DNA from: an uncultured Hungatella sp.
GTDB taxonomy: Bacteria > Bacillota > Clostridia > Lachnospirales > Lachnospiraceae
DNA length: 47,165 nucleotides
Assembly (NCBI GenBank): GCA_947089145.1
Contig: CAMUJH010000031.1
Location: 1 to 47,165, forward strand
Reading direction: 5' to 3'
The position numbers and the translations under genes were made by a program. A model generated the notes under the pieces. The model worked only from the letters and a program-made list of their open reading frames with translations, had not been told where the DNA came from and ran no database searches. Below are positions 33,918-42,246 of this stretch, piece after piece. The stretch's first letter is position 1; the number at the start of each line of letters is the position of its first letter.

Positions 33918-34634
33918 TCAGGATTCGGCTTTGTGCAGACAGGGCAGGACTTGTCTTCCCTCTGCCGGCTCCAGGCGGTAGCCTATGCCATGAATGGTGG
34001 TCAGCCTGGCCGATGCGCCTAAAGATTTAAGGCGCCTGCGCAGAAAGTAAATATAGTTGTCCAGATTTCCTTCCTCCACTTCGCTGGAGGCGCCCCAGAC
34101 ATAGGAGAGAATCATGGGGCGGGGAAGAGTCTGGCCGGGATTTTTCATAAAGTATTCCAGAAGGGCGGACTCTTTTTTTGACAGAGTCAGGGAGGCGCTG
34201 CCGCAGTCAAGCCGGCGGCTGTCAGGCTCCAGAGACAGGCCGAAGACAGACAGGCAGGGGGAAGTCTGCAGGTTGACAGGCCTTCTGGTGACGGCGCGGA
34301 TGCGGGCCATTAGTTCTTCTACTGCAAAGGGTTTTACCAGATAATCATCAGCGCCTGCGTCCAGGCCGCTTATGCGGTCATGGAGCCCGTCAAGGGCCGT
34401 GGCCAGAATAACCGGCGTCACAATTTTGCGGCGGCGGAGCGATTCCAGAACCGTAAGGCCGTCGATTTCCGGCAGCATCCGATCCAGGATAATGGCATCG
34501 TAAACCTGGGTTCTGGCATAGAAAAGGCCTTCGCTTCCTGTGCTGCAGATGTCAGCGCTGCAGCCGGCCTGCTTCAGGGCAAGGCAGATAAGCTGGGACA
34601 GATCCAGATCGTCTTCGATTACTAATATACGCAT
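33918..34634 (-). CDS. OmpR/PhoB-family response regulator
   Basis: This 238-aa protein has a receiver domain with acidic pocket E7-D8-D9, phospho-acceptor D51 (DAIILDRMLPEIDGLTVLES), switch Thr/Ala in VILATALDG and Lys in DDYLVKPFAVEELMARIRAV. The C-terminal winged helix carries LTLSKKESALLEYFMKNPGQ and GNLDNYIYFLRRRLKSLG with the wing TIHGIGYRLE. It should activate or repress promoters after phosphorylation. No kinase follows it directly; the kinase at 21812 on the same strand is the natural partner. The region upstream holds two identical operator-like motifs at divergent promoters. The start ATG has AAGGAG-type sequence (GGAGAATCC) upstream. Confidence 0.92.
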   Translation of the reverse strand: MRILVIEDDLDLSQLICLALKQAGCSADICSTGSEGLFYARTQVYDAIILDRMLPEIDGLTVLESLRRRKIVTPVILATALDGLHDRISGLDAGADDYLVKPFAVEELMARIRAVTRRPVNLQTSPCLSVFGLSLEPDSRRLDCGSASLTLSKKESALLEYFMKNPGQTLPRPMILSYVWGASSEVEEGNLDNYIYFLRRRLKSLGASARLTTIHGIGYRLEPAEGRQVLPCLHKAES

Positions 34635-34675
34635 AAAAGGATTCTCCTTGTCTCTTAATGGGATATCTATAAGAT

Positions 34676-34790
34676 ACTATATCACATATTTCTCTAAAAA
34701 ATCTTGAAAACAGGATTAGAAAGACTCTGCATCGGAAAATTTGCAGAGTTTTTTATTTTACAGGTTTTTTAGAGAATCAGATGGTATGAT
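34676..34790. promoter_or_regulatory. Mirror-image divergent promoters sharing a 12-bp motif
   Basis: TTTTTTAGAGAA occurs once per strand: 34765-34776 on plus and 34690-34701 on minus. In both cases exactly 8 bp separate it from an extended -10 (TGG TATGAT, 34785-34790; TGA TATAGT on minus, 34676-34681). The motif replaces a standard -35, so both promoters probably need the same activator or an alternative sigma factor. They serve the ABC lipoprotein gene (plus) and the response regulator (minus). Phospho-regulator binding to this motif is inference. Confidence 0.6.
34724..34754 (+). terminator. Rho-independent terminator between the divergent promoters
   Basis: ACTCTGCA and TGCAGAGT form an 8-bp stem with a 10-nt loop, followed by TTTTTT on the plus strand. 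It would stop plus-strand transcripts that run antisense through the regulator gene before they reach the lipoprotein promoter. Confidence 0.7.
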
Positions 34791-34820
34791 GGATGATATC
34801 TTTAGGAAGGAAGGGAAAAC

Positions 34821-37121
34821 ATGAAGATATTAAAAGACAACAGCAGGAATCGTCTTATGCGGCGTGCGGCATGGGGCCTGGCTATTTGCCTCACAGTATC
34901 CGCCATTGGAGGATGCGCAAAAAAGACAGGGCCATCAGAAGACAGCATGGGGGGAGAAAGCCAGACAGAGGCCCGCTCTCCGGTTTCCGGTCAGAATGAA
35001 ACAGAACCCGGGGCAATGGGGCGCTATGGGGAAACAAAAGTCCAACTTCCCCAAAGCATAGAGGAACAAAGCTTTATCCAGTTTATCAGAGGAAAAGAGG
35101 GCGGAATGGAACTGTATACTGCAGACCGGGTTCCTGATACAGGGAAGGTATTGGAGGCGTACCGATATGTGTATCAGGATGGAAGCTGGCAGCAGGATCA
35201 GGGCTGGGCCGGCAACCAGGCCCTGAAAGACTTAGAAATCGACTTAATGCATGTAGCTTTTGGGATGGATGGGAATTATTATGCAGGGGGAACTGACCGG
35301 GACTATTCCTATCACCTGTTCAGGATGGAAGCGGACGGCTCGGCGCAGGAACTGCTGAAAGATGAGTTTAAACCTAAGAACGGAGAGAGATACGGGCTGA
35401 TCCCTGCGAAGTTCGAGGTTCTGGAGGATGGGAGAATCGCAGTTTATAATTACAGCGAGGTGGTATTGTATGACGCTTCAGGAAAACGTTTATTTGCCAT
35501 GGCAAAAGACTTTTCCGGCGATACAGGAGACAGCCGGGGATTTTGTACGGATGACGAGTTTATAACCGTTTATGAGGGACAGATTGCAAGGTACAGCCTG
35601 CAGGACGGAAGCATCGTGGAAAATATAGATTACAGCGGAATTCAGGGAAGCAGGGAGGACGTAAAGCTGCTGGGGGACGGCAGCGGAGGAATCTATGCGG
35701 TAAACGAAACCGGGGTATCCCACAGCAACAAAGGGGGAACCTTATGGGAGATTCTGATTGACGGCACTTTGAATCACCTGGGAATGCGCAGCCTGGCTTT
35801 GCGGGGATTCCTGGAAGGAGACAATGGGGATTTTTATGGGGTATTTACTGGCAGAGGGACAACGGGGATGGAGATGTTTCATTATGAGTATGACCCAGAT
35901 CTGGAAGCAGTTCCCCCTCTGACTCTTACGGTTTACAGCCTGGAGGATAATTCTACTGTCAGGCAGGCTGCATCCCTGTTCCAAAGCGAACATCCCGAGG
36001 TGCGGGTGGAGGTACGCACAGCGGTAGAGAATGGGGGGACTGTGACAGAGGAGATGGTACAGGGGCTGAATACGGAGCTTCTAAGCGGAAAGGGAGCTGA
36101 TATTTTGATACTGGACGGGCTTCCGGCCAGGTCTTATATAGAAAAAGGCATTCTTATGGACATAAGGGAAGTGGCGGAAGAGGCAAAAGACTCAGGAGAA
36201 ATGCTGAACAATCTTCTGGATGGATTTAAGGAGGAAGACGGGGCGGTGTACCAGATCCCGGCAAGGGCGGCATTCCCGCTTCTCATAGGAGAGCAGGAGG
36301 CGCTGCAGGCTTATTTCAGCCTGGAAACCATGGCAAAGTACCAGGGAGAGGAACCGCTGATGGGAATAGAAAATTATGAAAACCTTCTGCGAAAAGTAGC
36401 GCACCTTAGGTATGAGGAGCTGTTTGACCAGGAAAGCGGTGCCATAGAAAGGGACAAGCTGATTCAGTATCTGGAAACTGTAAAAATCATTGGGGATGCC
36501 AATGGATCGAAAACCGTATTTTCAGAGGAAGAAGGGGAGAGGTATTTTGTCAGCAATTCCGTGCTGCCAAACGGAATCTTAAGCAGCGCAGCGGAGTATG
36601 ACAGAGGTGTATGCAGCAGCGGAATTGAGTGTCTGGACGGGTATTGGGAACTGTGTATTGCCGCAGAAGTGAGAAACCGCCATCCGGAAAGCAAATTTAT
36701 GACTGCAGGGAAGATTTATCTGCCGTCTGTAATGGCGGGAATCAACAGCTCTGCGGCCAATAAGGAGGAGGCAGAGCAGTTTATCCGCTGCCTGTTGTCT
36801 TATGATGTGCAGAAAGAAGATCTTTCTGACGGATTTCCAGTGAATAAAAGGGCTTTGCAGAGCTGGGTGGAAACTGAAAGAGAGGGATACTCCGTAGGCA
36901 TGGGCTATGGGGATTACAGCATTTCGGCACAATGGCCCGGGGTTCAGGTGCGTCAGGAGATTATGGACATGTTAAAGGAGCTGACCGTGCCTGTGACAGT
37001 GGATGAGACGGTTATGAAAATGATAGTGGAAGGATCAAGGGATTATTATGACGGCAAGGAATCCGTGAATCAGGCGGCAGACGGGATTATGAGGAAGCTG
37101 TCCATATACCTGTCGGAGTAG
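34821..37121 (+). CDS. ABC transporter solute-binding lipoprotein with N-terminal propeller-like domain
   Basis: This 766-aa protein has a lipoprotein signal (LAICLTVSAIGGC, lipid Cys at 32) and a Ser/Glu-rich linker. Residues ~65-350 are in repeated beta segments (FVVLYDASGKRLFAM-like strands, IARYSLQDGSIVENIDYSG, GIYAVNETGVSHSNKGGTLW). A family 1 solute-binding fold follows from about 370: LTLTVYSLEDNSTVRQAASL, FQSEHPEVRVEV, KGADILILDGLP, then IYLPSVMAGINSSAANKEEA. It is much longer than the usual ~450 aa because of the added beta domain. It delivers a sugar or oligosaccharide to the two permeases encoded next. The start follows AAGGAAGGG. Confidence 0.82.
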   Translation: MKILKDNSRNRLMRRAAWGLAICLTVSAIGGCAKKTGPSEDSMGGESQTEARSPVSGQNETEPGAMGRYGETKVQLPQSIEEQSFIQFIRGKEGGMELYTADRVPDTGKVLEAYRYVYQDGSWQQDQGWAGNQALKDLEIDLMHVAFGMDGNYYAGGTDRDYSYHLFRMEADGSAQELLKDEFKPKNGERYGLIPAKFEVLEDGRIAVYNYSEVVLYDASGKRLFAMAKDFSGDTGDSRGFCTDDEFITVYEGQIARYSLQDGSIVENIDYSGIQGSREDVKLLGDGSGGIYAVNETGVSHSNKGGTLWEILIDGTLNHLGMRSLALRGFLEGDNGDFYGVFTGRGTTGMEMFHYEYDPDLEAVPPLTLTVYSLEDNSTVRQAASLFQSEHPEVRVEVRTAVENGGTVTEEMVQGLNTELLSGKGADILILDGLPARSYIEKGILMDIREVAEEAKDSGEMLNNLLDGFKEEDGAVYQIPARAAFPLLIGEQEALQAYFSLETMAKYQGEEPLMGIENYENLLRKVAHLRYEELFDQESGAIERDKLIQYLETVKIIGDANGSKTVFSEEEGERYFVSNSVLPNGILSSAAEYDRGVCSSGIECLDGYWELCIAAEVRNRHPESKFMTAGKIYLPSVMAGINSSAANKEEAEQFIRCLLSYDVQKEDLSDGFPVNKRALQSWVETEREGYSVGMGYGDYSISAQWPGVQVRQEIMDMLKELTVPVTVDETVMKMIVEGSRDYYDGKESVNQAADGIMRKLSIYLSE

Positions 37122-37125
37122 CGAT

Positions 37126-38013
37126 ATGAGGAGGAAGATTGTCCCCTGGCTGTTTTTGGCTCCCAGCCTTGGCGGCGTAATCCTGTTTACGGGACTTCCG
37201 TTCCTGGACGTGGTAAAAAGATCTTTTCAGGATGCCATGGGAACCAGGTTTGTGGGAATGGATAATTACCGGGCAGTGCTGGCGAACTCTGCATTCCGTC
37301 TGGCAGCGGGAAATACTGTGCGCTTTCTGGCGGTGTGCATCCCGCTTTTAATGACAGTATCCTTTACAGCGGCACTCTTAATTTCCGCCGGTTCAAACAT
37401 CGGCAGAGAAAGCAAAGGGGCGGCGGATACAGGGGACAGATACAGCGTTTTCAGAACCACTCTGGTACTTCCTATGACGATTCCGGCGGCCAGTATGGTG
37501 CTGGTGTGGAAAATTCTTCTGTGTCCGGACGGGGTGCTGAATCAGTTCCTGTCTGGAGCCAGCGGACGGACCTGGCAGGTTGACTGGGCTTTTTCACGGT
37601 GGGCTTTTCCCGTTCTGACAGCCACCTACCTGTGGAAGAATACGGGATACGACATGATTTTGTGGCTGGCAGGGCTTCAGGGGATCTCAGGAGAACTGTA
37701 TGAGGCGGCAAAAATGGATGGAGCGGGAGTTTTTGCCAGGATGTGGTATATAACGCTTCCGGGACTTAAGGGAACCTTTGGGCTGGTGGGAATCCTGTCA
37801 GTGGTCAATTCCTTCCGGGTGTACCGGGAGGCGTACCTTTTGGCAGGCTCCTACCCGGACGCTTCCATTTATCTGATACCTCATTTGTTTGCCCACTGGT
37901 TTTTAGATTTGGATATCCAGAAGATGACGGCTGCGGCGGCAATGATGACTGCCATTGCCCTGATTTTGGCTGTTATTATGGGAATGCCGGGCATGAAAAG
38001 GAGGAAGAGGTGA
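37126..38013 (+). CDS. ABC sugar-importer permease (MalF type)
   Basis: This 295-aa inner-membrane protein has six helices. It begins WLFLAPSLGGVILFTGLPFL, typical of MalF/UgpA-like permeases, and carries the cytoplasmic EAA loop ELYEAAKMDGAGVFARMWYI followed by TLPGLKG (about 187-213), which docks the ATPase. It starts 4 bp after the lipoprotein stop, with GGAG upstream. No ATPase gene is present in the operon, so a shared MsmX/UgpC-type ATPase encoded elsewhere probably powers it. Confidence 0.9.
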   Translation: MRRKIVPWLFLAPSLGGVILFTGLPFLDVVKRSFQDAMGTRFVGMDNYRAVLANSAFRLAAGNTVRFLAVCIPLLMTVSFTAALLISAGSNIGRESKGAADTGDRYSVFRTTLVLPMTIPAASMVLVWKILLCPDGVLNQFLSGASGRTWQVDWAFSRWAFPVLTATYLWKNTGYDMILWLAGLQGISGELYEAAKMDGAGVFARMWYITLPGLKGTFGLVGILSVVNSFRVYREAYLLAGSYPDASIYLIPHLFAHWFLDLDIQKMTAAAAMMTAIALILAVIMGMPGMKRRKR

Positions 38014-38016
38014 AAC

Positions 38017-38865
38017 ATGATGAGAAAGCGGAGGACAGCCATTACCATTACGCTTTTTGCAGCATGTCTTTTGGTTTGGCTGCCGCTGCTTGTTATGGCG
38101 GCAGCGGTGCTGATGCCGGAAGATGAACTGTATTGGAGGTATCTTTCTCCTCTGGGACTTGGGCAAGATCGGGTAAGGGCAGCGCTTTTGCCGTCCTATC
38201 CGTCCCTTGACTCTCTTTTGGAACTGCTGGTTCGCTCTCCAGGCTTTTTTAAGATGTTCTGGAATTCCTGTATCCAGGTTTTTCCCATGCTTCTCGGACA
38301 GCTGGCTGCGGCGGCTCCTGCGGCATGGGCGCTTGCCAAGTTTCAGTTTCCTGGGAAAAGGCAGCTGTTTGGGGCGTATGTGGTTCTGATGGTGCTGCCC
38401 TTTCAGGTTACCCAGGTATCTGACTACCTGGTTCTTGACAGGCTGGGAATTCTGGATTCCCACCTTGCGCTGATCATGCCAGGGATATGGTCTGCGCTGC
38501 CTGTATACATTATGACAAAATCCTTTGAGACGGTTCCAGAGGCTTTGGTGGAAGCGGCGTATTTGGACGGCGCAGGGGAACTCTATGCATTTTTTCATAT
38601 AGGGGTGCCTTTAGGGTATCCCGGAATTGCCACGGCGCTGATGTTAAGCTTTGTAGACAGGTGGAATGCACTGGAACAGCCTGTTACCTATTTAAAAGAC
38701 AGAACCTTATGGCCTGTGTCCTTGTATCTCCCTGATATTGCCAGGGACAAAGCATCTGTGGCATTTGCGGCGGCTCTTATTACCTGCCTTCTGCCTGTGC
38801 TGACATATCTTAACTGCCAGGAGGAGCTGGAGCAGGGAGTGGCTGCGTCGGGGGTGAAGCAGTGA
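38017..38865 (+). CDS. ABC sugar-importer permease (MalG type)
   Basis: This 282-aa six-helix permease partners the preceding gene. WNSCIQVFPMLLGQLAAAAP and AAWALAKFQFPGKRQLF are the family's central helices. The EAA loop is ALVEAAYLDGAGELYAFFHI with GVPLGYPGIA. It starts 3 bp after the previous stop behind AAGAGG. The stop (TGA) overlaps the GTG start of the adaptor gene, joining importer and adaptor in one translational unit. Confidence 0.9.
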   Translation: MMRKRRTAITITLFAACLLVWLPLLVMAAAVLMPEDELYWRYLSPLGLGQDRVRAALLPSYPSLDSLLELLVRSPGFFKMFWNSCIQVFPMLLGQLAAAAPAAWALAKFQFPGKRQLFGAYVVLMVLPFQVTQVSDYLVLDRLGILDSHLALIMPGIWSALPVYIMTKSFETVPEALVEAAYLDGAGELYAFFHIGVPLGYPGIATALMLSFVDRWNALEQPVTYLKDRTLWPVSLYLPDIARDKASVAFAAALITCLLPVLTYLNCQEELEQGVAASGVKQ

Positions 38866-40556
38866 TAGGAAATCAACAGCGTATACGGAAGAAGGGGATT
38901 CCCGCCAGAAGGTGGGCTTTGCTGGGCTTCTTTCTTTTTATGGGGGTTTTTACCGCAGTTTCCAGAGTCTATGACAGCGTTACGGTTCCGAAAGTCCAGA
39001 CAACGGTTACAAAGCGAAAGTCTGTGGAGACTGTGGCGGAGGGAACCGGAACGGTAAAGGTAAAGGAAAAGTCTTTCTACAGGGCGCAAGCAGGGCTTCG
39101 GATAGGCCAGGTCATGGTTTTGCCAGGCAGCCAGGTGGAGGAAGGGGATATTCTTTTTTCCTATGACAGCCAGTCTATGGCGGATAAAAGGGAAGACATT
39201 TTGAGACAACTGGAACAGATCGATCTGGATATTGAAAAGGAACATATATCACAGGAGACGTATTCCCGCCTGACTCAGGCAGAGGGAGCCCGGTGGGAAC
39301 TGGCTATGGCTCAGAGAGAGCTGGAGGAGGGCCAGGCAGAGTATGACAAAGCCGTGGAGGAACATAATAAGGAACTGGAACGCCTGAAGAATCAGTATGA
39401 GGACAGCTTAAGCCTGACGGAAGAGGAACTGTGGGAGCAGCAGATACGCGACTGGGAGGCTGCAAGAAACAGCCTGGATGCAGCAAAGAGCGCCCGCGAC
39501 CGGGAACTTCGCGCCGCCAGGAGAACGATAGAAGACTTGGAAGAGCAGCTGGACGGGGCGGAGAGTGAAGAGGAAGCCAGGAAGCTGGAACGAAGCCTGA
39601 AAAGGGCCAGAGAGGATCTGGAGGATCTAAGGGCGTCCTGGGAAGACCAGGTTACCTCTGCAAGCTTTCAGATGGATTTTGCAGAAAGCCAGGAGGACCG
39701 GATTGCAGCAGGACAGACCACAGCCCAGGAGGCCAGGAAAGAGGCCTACGAGGCAGCCGTAAAGCAGCAGGAGGATGGGCTGAAAGCTGCAGGGGAGACT
39801 CTGTCAGGACTGAAAAAGGCGGTGGAAAGGGCCCAGTGGCAGGTAGCCGCTGCTGAGAAAGAGGACTGTGCTGCAGCGCTCTCCGAGGAACAAAAGAGGC
39901 GTCTGTCTGACCTGACTGTCCGGGGGCTTGAAAATAGCCGGAAATTAAAAGAGAGAGAACTTATGGCGCTGGAGGAGCTGATGGGACAGGGCGGACAGGT
40001 GCCGGCAAGGGAACATGGCGTGGCAGTTGATGTGGAAATTACAGCCGGAAAGACAGCTGCAGGCGAAGAGCTTATTACGCTGGCAGTGGGGGGAAGCCTG
40101 TTTGAGGGAACTTTTAAGAAAGAGGAACAGCAGCTTTTCAAGGGAGACATTGTGACGATTGCAATTCCCGGGACGCCTAAAACGAAAGAAGCGGTGATAG
40201 ACAGCATGAACCTTTTAGGAGAGGGAGACGGCATATTTCAGGCGGATCTGGGTGACTTGGAACTGGCCCTTGGAACCGTGACCCAGTACCAATGCAGAAA
40301 GCAGTCTGATATATATGCAAAGGTGATACCTCTGGAAGGGCTTCGCAAGGATACGAAGGGGTACTATTGTTTGGTGGCAAGAAGCCGGCCGTCGATTTTA
40401 GGGGAAGAGTTCCGGGCGGAACGGGTGGAGGTGCGGATCATCTGCCAGGGAAGCACAGAGGTGGCCGTGGACGGTTCCGTTCTCGAAGAAGACCGGGTAA
40501 TTATCAGGGAAAACCAGACCATAGGCCAAGGCGACCGGGTAAGGCCCATATCATGA
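38862..40556 (+). CDS. HlyD-like periplasmic adaptor (membrane fusion protein family)
   Basis: This 564-aa protein has one N-terminal helix (WALLGFFLFMGVFTAVS). A lipoyl/barrel-sandwich half contains AEGTGTVKVKEKSFYRAQAG and IGQVMVLPGSQVEEGDILFS. A very long, charged coiled-coil hairpin runs from about 105 to 375. The second half of the sandwich and a beta-barrel region follow (FKGDIVTIAIPGTPKTKEAV, RVEVRIICQGSTEVAVDGSV). Such adaptors normally link a MacB-type exporter to its substrates in Firmicutes. It starts at GTG 38862, overlapping the permease stop by 4 nt. No MacB ATPase or FtsX permease gene is next to it; only a MacB-periplasmic-domain-like protein follows. Confidence 0.8.
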   Translation: MIGNQQRIRKKGIPARRWALLGFFLFMGVFTAVSRVYDSVTVPKVQTTVTKRKSVETVAEGTGTVKVKEKSFYRAQAGLRIGQVMVLPGSQVEEGDILFSYDSQSMADKREDILRQLEQIDLDIEKEHISQETYSRLTQAEGARWELAMAQRELEEGQAEYDKAVEEHNKELERLKNQYEDSLSLTEEELWEQQIRDWEAARNSLDAAKSARDRELRAARRTIEDLEEQLDGAESEEEARKLERSLKRAREDLEDLRASWEDQVTSASFQMDFAESQEDRIAAGQTTAQEARKEAYEAAVKQQEDGLKAAGETLSGLKKAVERAQWQVAAAEKEDCAAALSEEQKRRLSDLTVRGLENSRKLKERELMALEELMGQGGQVPAREHGVAVDVEITAGKTAAGEELITLAVGGSLFEGTFKKEEQQLFKGDIVTIAIPGTPKTKEAVIDSMNLLGEGDGIFQADLGDLELALGTVTQYQCRKQSDIYAKVIPLEGLRKDTKGYYCLVARSRPSILGEEFRAERVEVRIICQGSTEVAVDGSVLEEDRVIIRENQTIGQGDRVRPIS

Positions 40557-40574
40557 TTTAAGGGAGAAGAGAAA

Positions 40575-41171
40575 GTGAAAGGGCAGAAAAGAACTATAGT
40601 TTCATGGTTTCTGGCCATTCTTCTGTCGGCAATTGCAGCGGCGGCAGGGGGCGCGGCAGTCTGGCATCAGCTGTCCGGCAGGCCTTACTGCGTATACAAG
40701 GACTGCAGAGGGCTTGGGCTCTGGGTGGAAAATATGAGACAGTGGGAGGAGCAGATGGAAGCAAAAGACCTGGGCGTTATTAGAATGGCAGGGTGGCGGA
40801 TCGGAACGGAACAGGCAATAACTTCCATAAGCACGAAAAGAAAGGGGACAGCCTGCGTGACCTGGGTATATGGTTCTATGGAACTGGCGGGCAGCGCAGA
40901 GCTTTTGTGGGGGCGCTTCGGACTGGAGTTAGATAAAGGCTACTGCGTAATCAGCGAGGAACTGGCCAGGGATTTGTTTGGAAGTACAGATGTGGCGGGG
41001 GAGAGCGTAAAAACAGAGGATGGAACAATGGTAGTGGCAGGGGTGATTGATAAAGAAGGGGAGATTCTTATGGCCCCTGCCGCAGACGGCAGAATCGAGT
41101 ATCTGGCAGTGGAGTTTGACAGCAGAATCGGAGCAGAGGAGAAGGTAAAAAGACTATTGGAGGAATACTAA
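40575..41171 (+). CDS. MacB periplasmic-core-domain-like protein without permease helices
   Basis: This 198-aa protein has one N-terminal helix (VSWFLAILLSAIAAAAGGAA) and an extracytoplasmic domain. The segment SAELLWGRFGLELDKGYCVI, then SEELARDLFGSTDVAGESV and VVAGVIDKEGEILMAP, resembles the MacB_PCD region that lies between helix 1 and the FtsX helices of MacB permeases. The FtsX part is missing, and the protein ends cleanly at a stop with no remnant downstream, so it may be a stand-alone partner of the HlyD-like adaptor. GTG start behind AAGGGAGAAG, 18 bp after the adaptor gene. It is the last gene of the operon. Confidence 0.55.
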   Translation: MKGQKRTIVSWFLAILLSAIAAAAGGAAVWHQLSGRPYCVYKDCRGLGLWVENMRQWEEQMEAKDLGVIRMAGWRIGTEQAITSISTKRKGTACVTWVYGSMELAGSAELLWGRFGLELDKGYCVISEELARDLFGSTDVAGESVKTEDGTMVVAGVIDKEGEILMAPAADGRIEYLAVEFDSRIGAEEKVKRLLEEY

Positions 41172-41177
41172 TCAGAG

Positions 41178-41217
41178 CAGGCAGCCTGGAGACAAAATGC
41201 AGTTTCCTGGCTGTCTG
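41178..41217. terminator. Hairpin between convergent operon end and gntR-type gene
   Basis: CAGGCAGCCTGGA pairs with TCCTGGCTGTCTG over most positions, with a 14-nt loop, 6 bp after the MacB-like stop and 8 bp beyond the convergent regulator stop. A short TTT follows on plus. It is probably bidirectional. Confidence 0.55.
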
Positions 41218-41224
41218 TTTGCCA

Positions 41225-41914
41225 TTACGGCGCAAAGAAACGCTGATACTCTTCTGAAAACAGATCGCCGCCCATACGGCGCACGCCTCCGTAGAGATGA
41301 CGTTTTAAAAGAGGCTCGATGGCAGAGAAATTCCTTGTCTCGATAACATCAATTAATTCCTGGTGCTCCGCTATAACATCCGGCACATTGCGTCCGCCAA
41401 CAATATCCAGGCGGATAAAGCGGGAATAATCAGCCTGGGGGCGGGTAAGGTTATCCCACAAAGGCAGTTTATCCGTAATTTCAAACCAGATTCTGTGCAT
41501 GGACAGATCAATCCGGAGAAATTCGTTAATGTCAAGCTGTTCCGGCTTCTGATTCATCTGGGTTACAAACTTTTGGAGCAGCTGCTGGCAGTAATGCACG
41601 CGGGCCACGTCGGCAGGGGTAGAGATGGTAATAAAATCCCTTAAAACCATGGTTTCCACGGCCATGCGCTGAAAAATCCACTGGCTGGCAAGCTTCAGGC
41701 TGATAGGGGTGACAATGGTTCCTTTGTGAGGGACAATCTGGACAAAGCCAGCCAGCTGCAGACGCTGCAGCACGCTGCGGATGGGAGTCCGTGAAATATT
41801 AAAACGTTTGCATAGTGAGTTTTCACTAATAACCTCCCCTGGAAGAATCTTCAGCTGAGCAATTTCATTTTCCAGTATGTCATAAATTTCGCTGCCAGTC
41901 AGATTGGCCTCCAA
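41225..41914 (-). CDS. GntR-family (FCD) transcriptional regulator of the TRAP operon
   Basis: This 229-aa protein has an N-terminal winged helix with the GntR signature ILPGEVISENSLCKRFNISR followed by TPIRSVLQRLQLAGFVQIVP. The C-terminal all-helical FCD ligand domain (about 85-225) has metal or ligand residues in DLSMHRIWFEITDK and VIAEHQELIDVIETRN. FadR-type regulators typically repress transport and catabolic genes until an acid substrate binds. The TTG start has GGGGAG upstream. It has a near-perfect promoter of its own and is divergent from the TRAP operon. A matching 15-bp operator-like sequence lies at the TRAP promoter start site, supporting repression of that operon. Confidence 0.88.
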   Translation of the reverse strand: MEANLTGSEIYDILENEIAQLKILPGEVISENSLCKRFNISRTPIRSVLQRLQLAGFVQIVPHKGTIVTPISLKLASQWIFQRMAVETMVLRDFITISTPADVARVHYCQQLLQKFVTQMNQKPEQLDINEFLRIDLSMHRIWFEITDKLPLWDNLTRPQADYSRFIRLDIVGGRNVPDVIAEHQELIDVIETRNFSAIEPLLKRHLYGGVRRMGGDLFSEEYQRFFAP

Positions 41915-41952
41915 ACAAATCTCCCCTTCCCCCGCACACCTTTATTTTTTAT

Positions 41953-41981
41953 ATTATAGGTGGAAATGCCCGGACTGTCAA
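41953..41981 (-). promoter_or_regulatory. Consensus promoter of the GntR-type regulator
   Basis: On the minus strand perfect TTGACA (41976-41981) and TATAAT (41953-41958) hexamers are exactly 17 bp apart, about 40 bp before the TTG start. Confidence 0.85.
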
Positions 41982-42007
41982 ATCCAAAACAAAAAAACCA
42001 GAAAGAA

Positions 42008-42022
42008 CTTGTATACAGCATG
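42008..42022. promoter_or_regulatory. GntR-type operator candidate, regulator side
   Basis: CTTGTATACAGCATG, centred on the GTATAC palindrome, lies about 26 bp upstream of the regulator's -35 box. It is the inverted copy (14 of 15 bases) of the site at 42247-42261. Confidence 0.6.
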
Positions 42023-42212
42023 ACGAAATCTTTTGACATAATTTGGCCATATTTACGAACTTACTATTTACTGGGTGATTAAAAAGGAATATATTTGTAA
42101 AAATACATAAAAAATAGAAATTAAATGATAAAAAATAGTTAAGAATAAATATAAAGAATTGAAATAAGCAAAGAGAAAATAAAAAATGCATAAGAGTAAT
42201 TGTAAAAAACTA

Positions 42213-42241
42213 TTGCCAATAAGGCGGTTATGTGCTAATAT
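42213..42241 (+). promoter_or_regulatory. Promoter of the TRAP transporter operon
   Basis: TTGCCA (42213-42218) and TAATAT (42236-42241, preceded by TGC, so an extended -10) are 17 bp apart. Transcription would start near 42248, inside the operator at 42247-42261. Confidence 0.7.
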
Positions 42242-42246
42242 TCAAA

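Noticed and set aside
39746-40234. 162-codon minus-strand frame under the HlyD-like gene
   Set aside because: Ser/Ala/Pro-rich complement of a Glu/Ala coiled coil; a compositional artefact.
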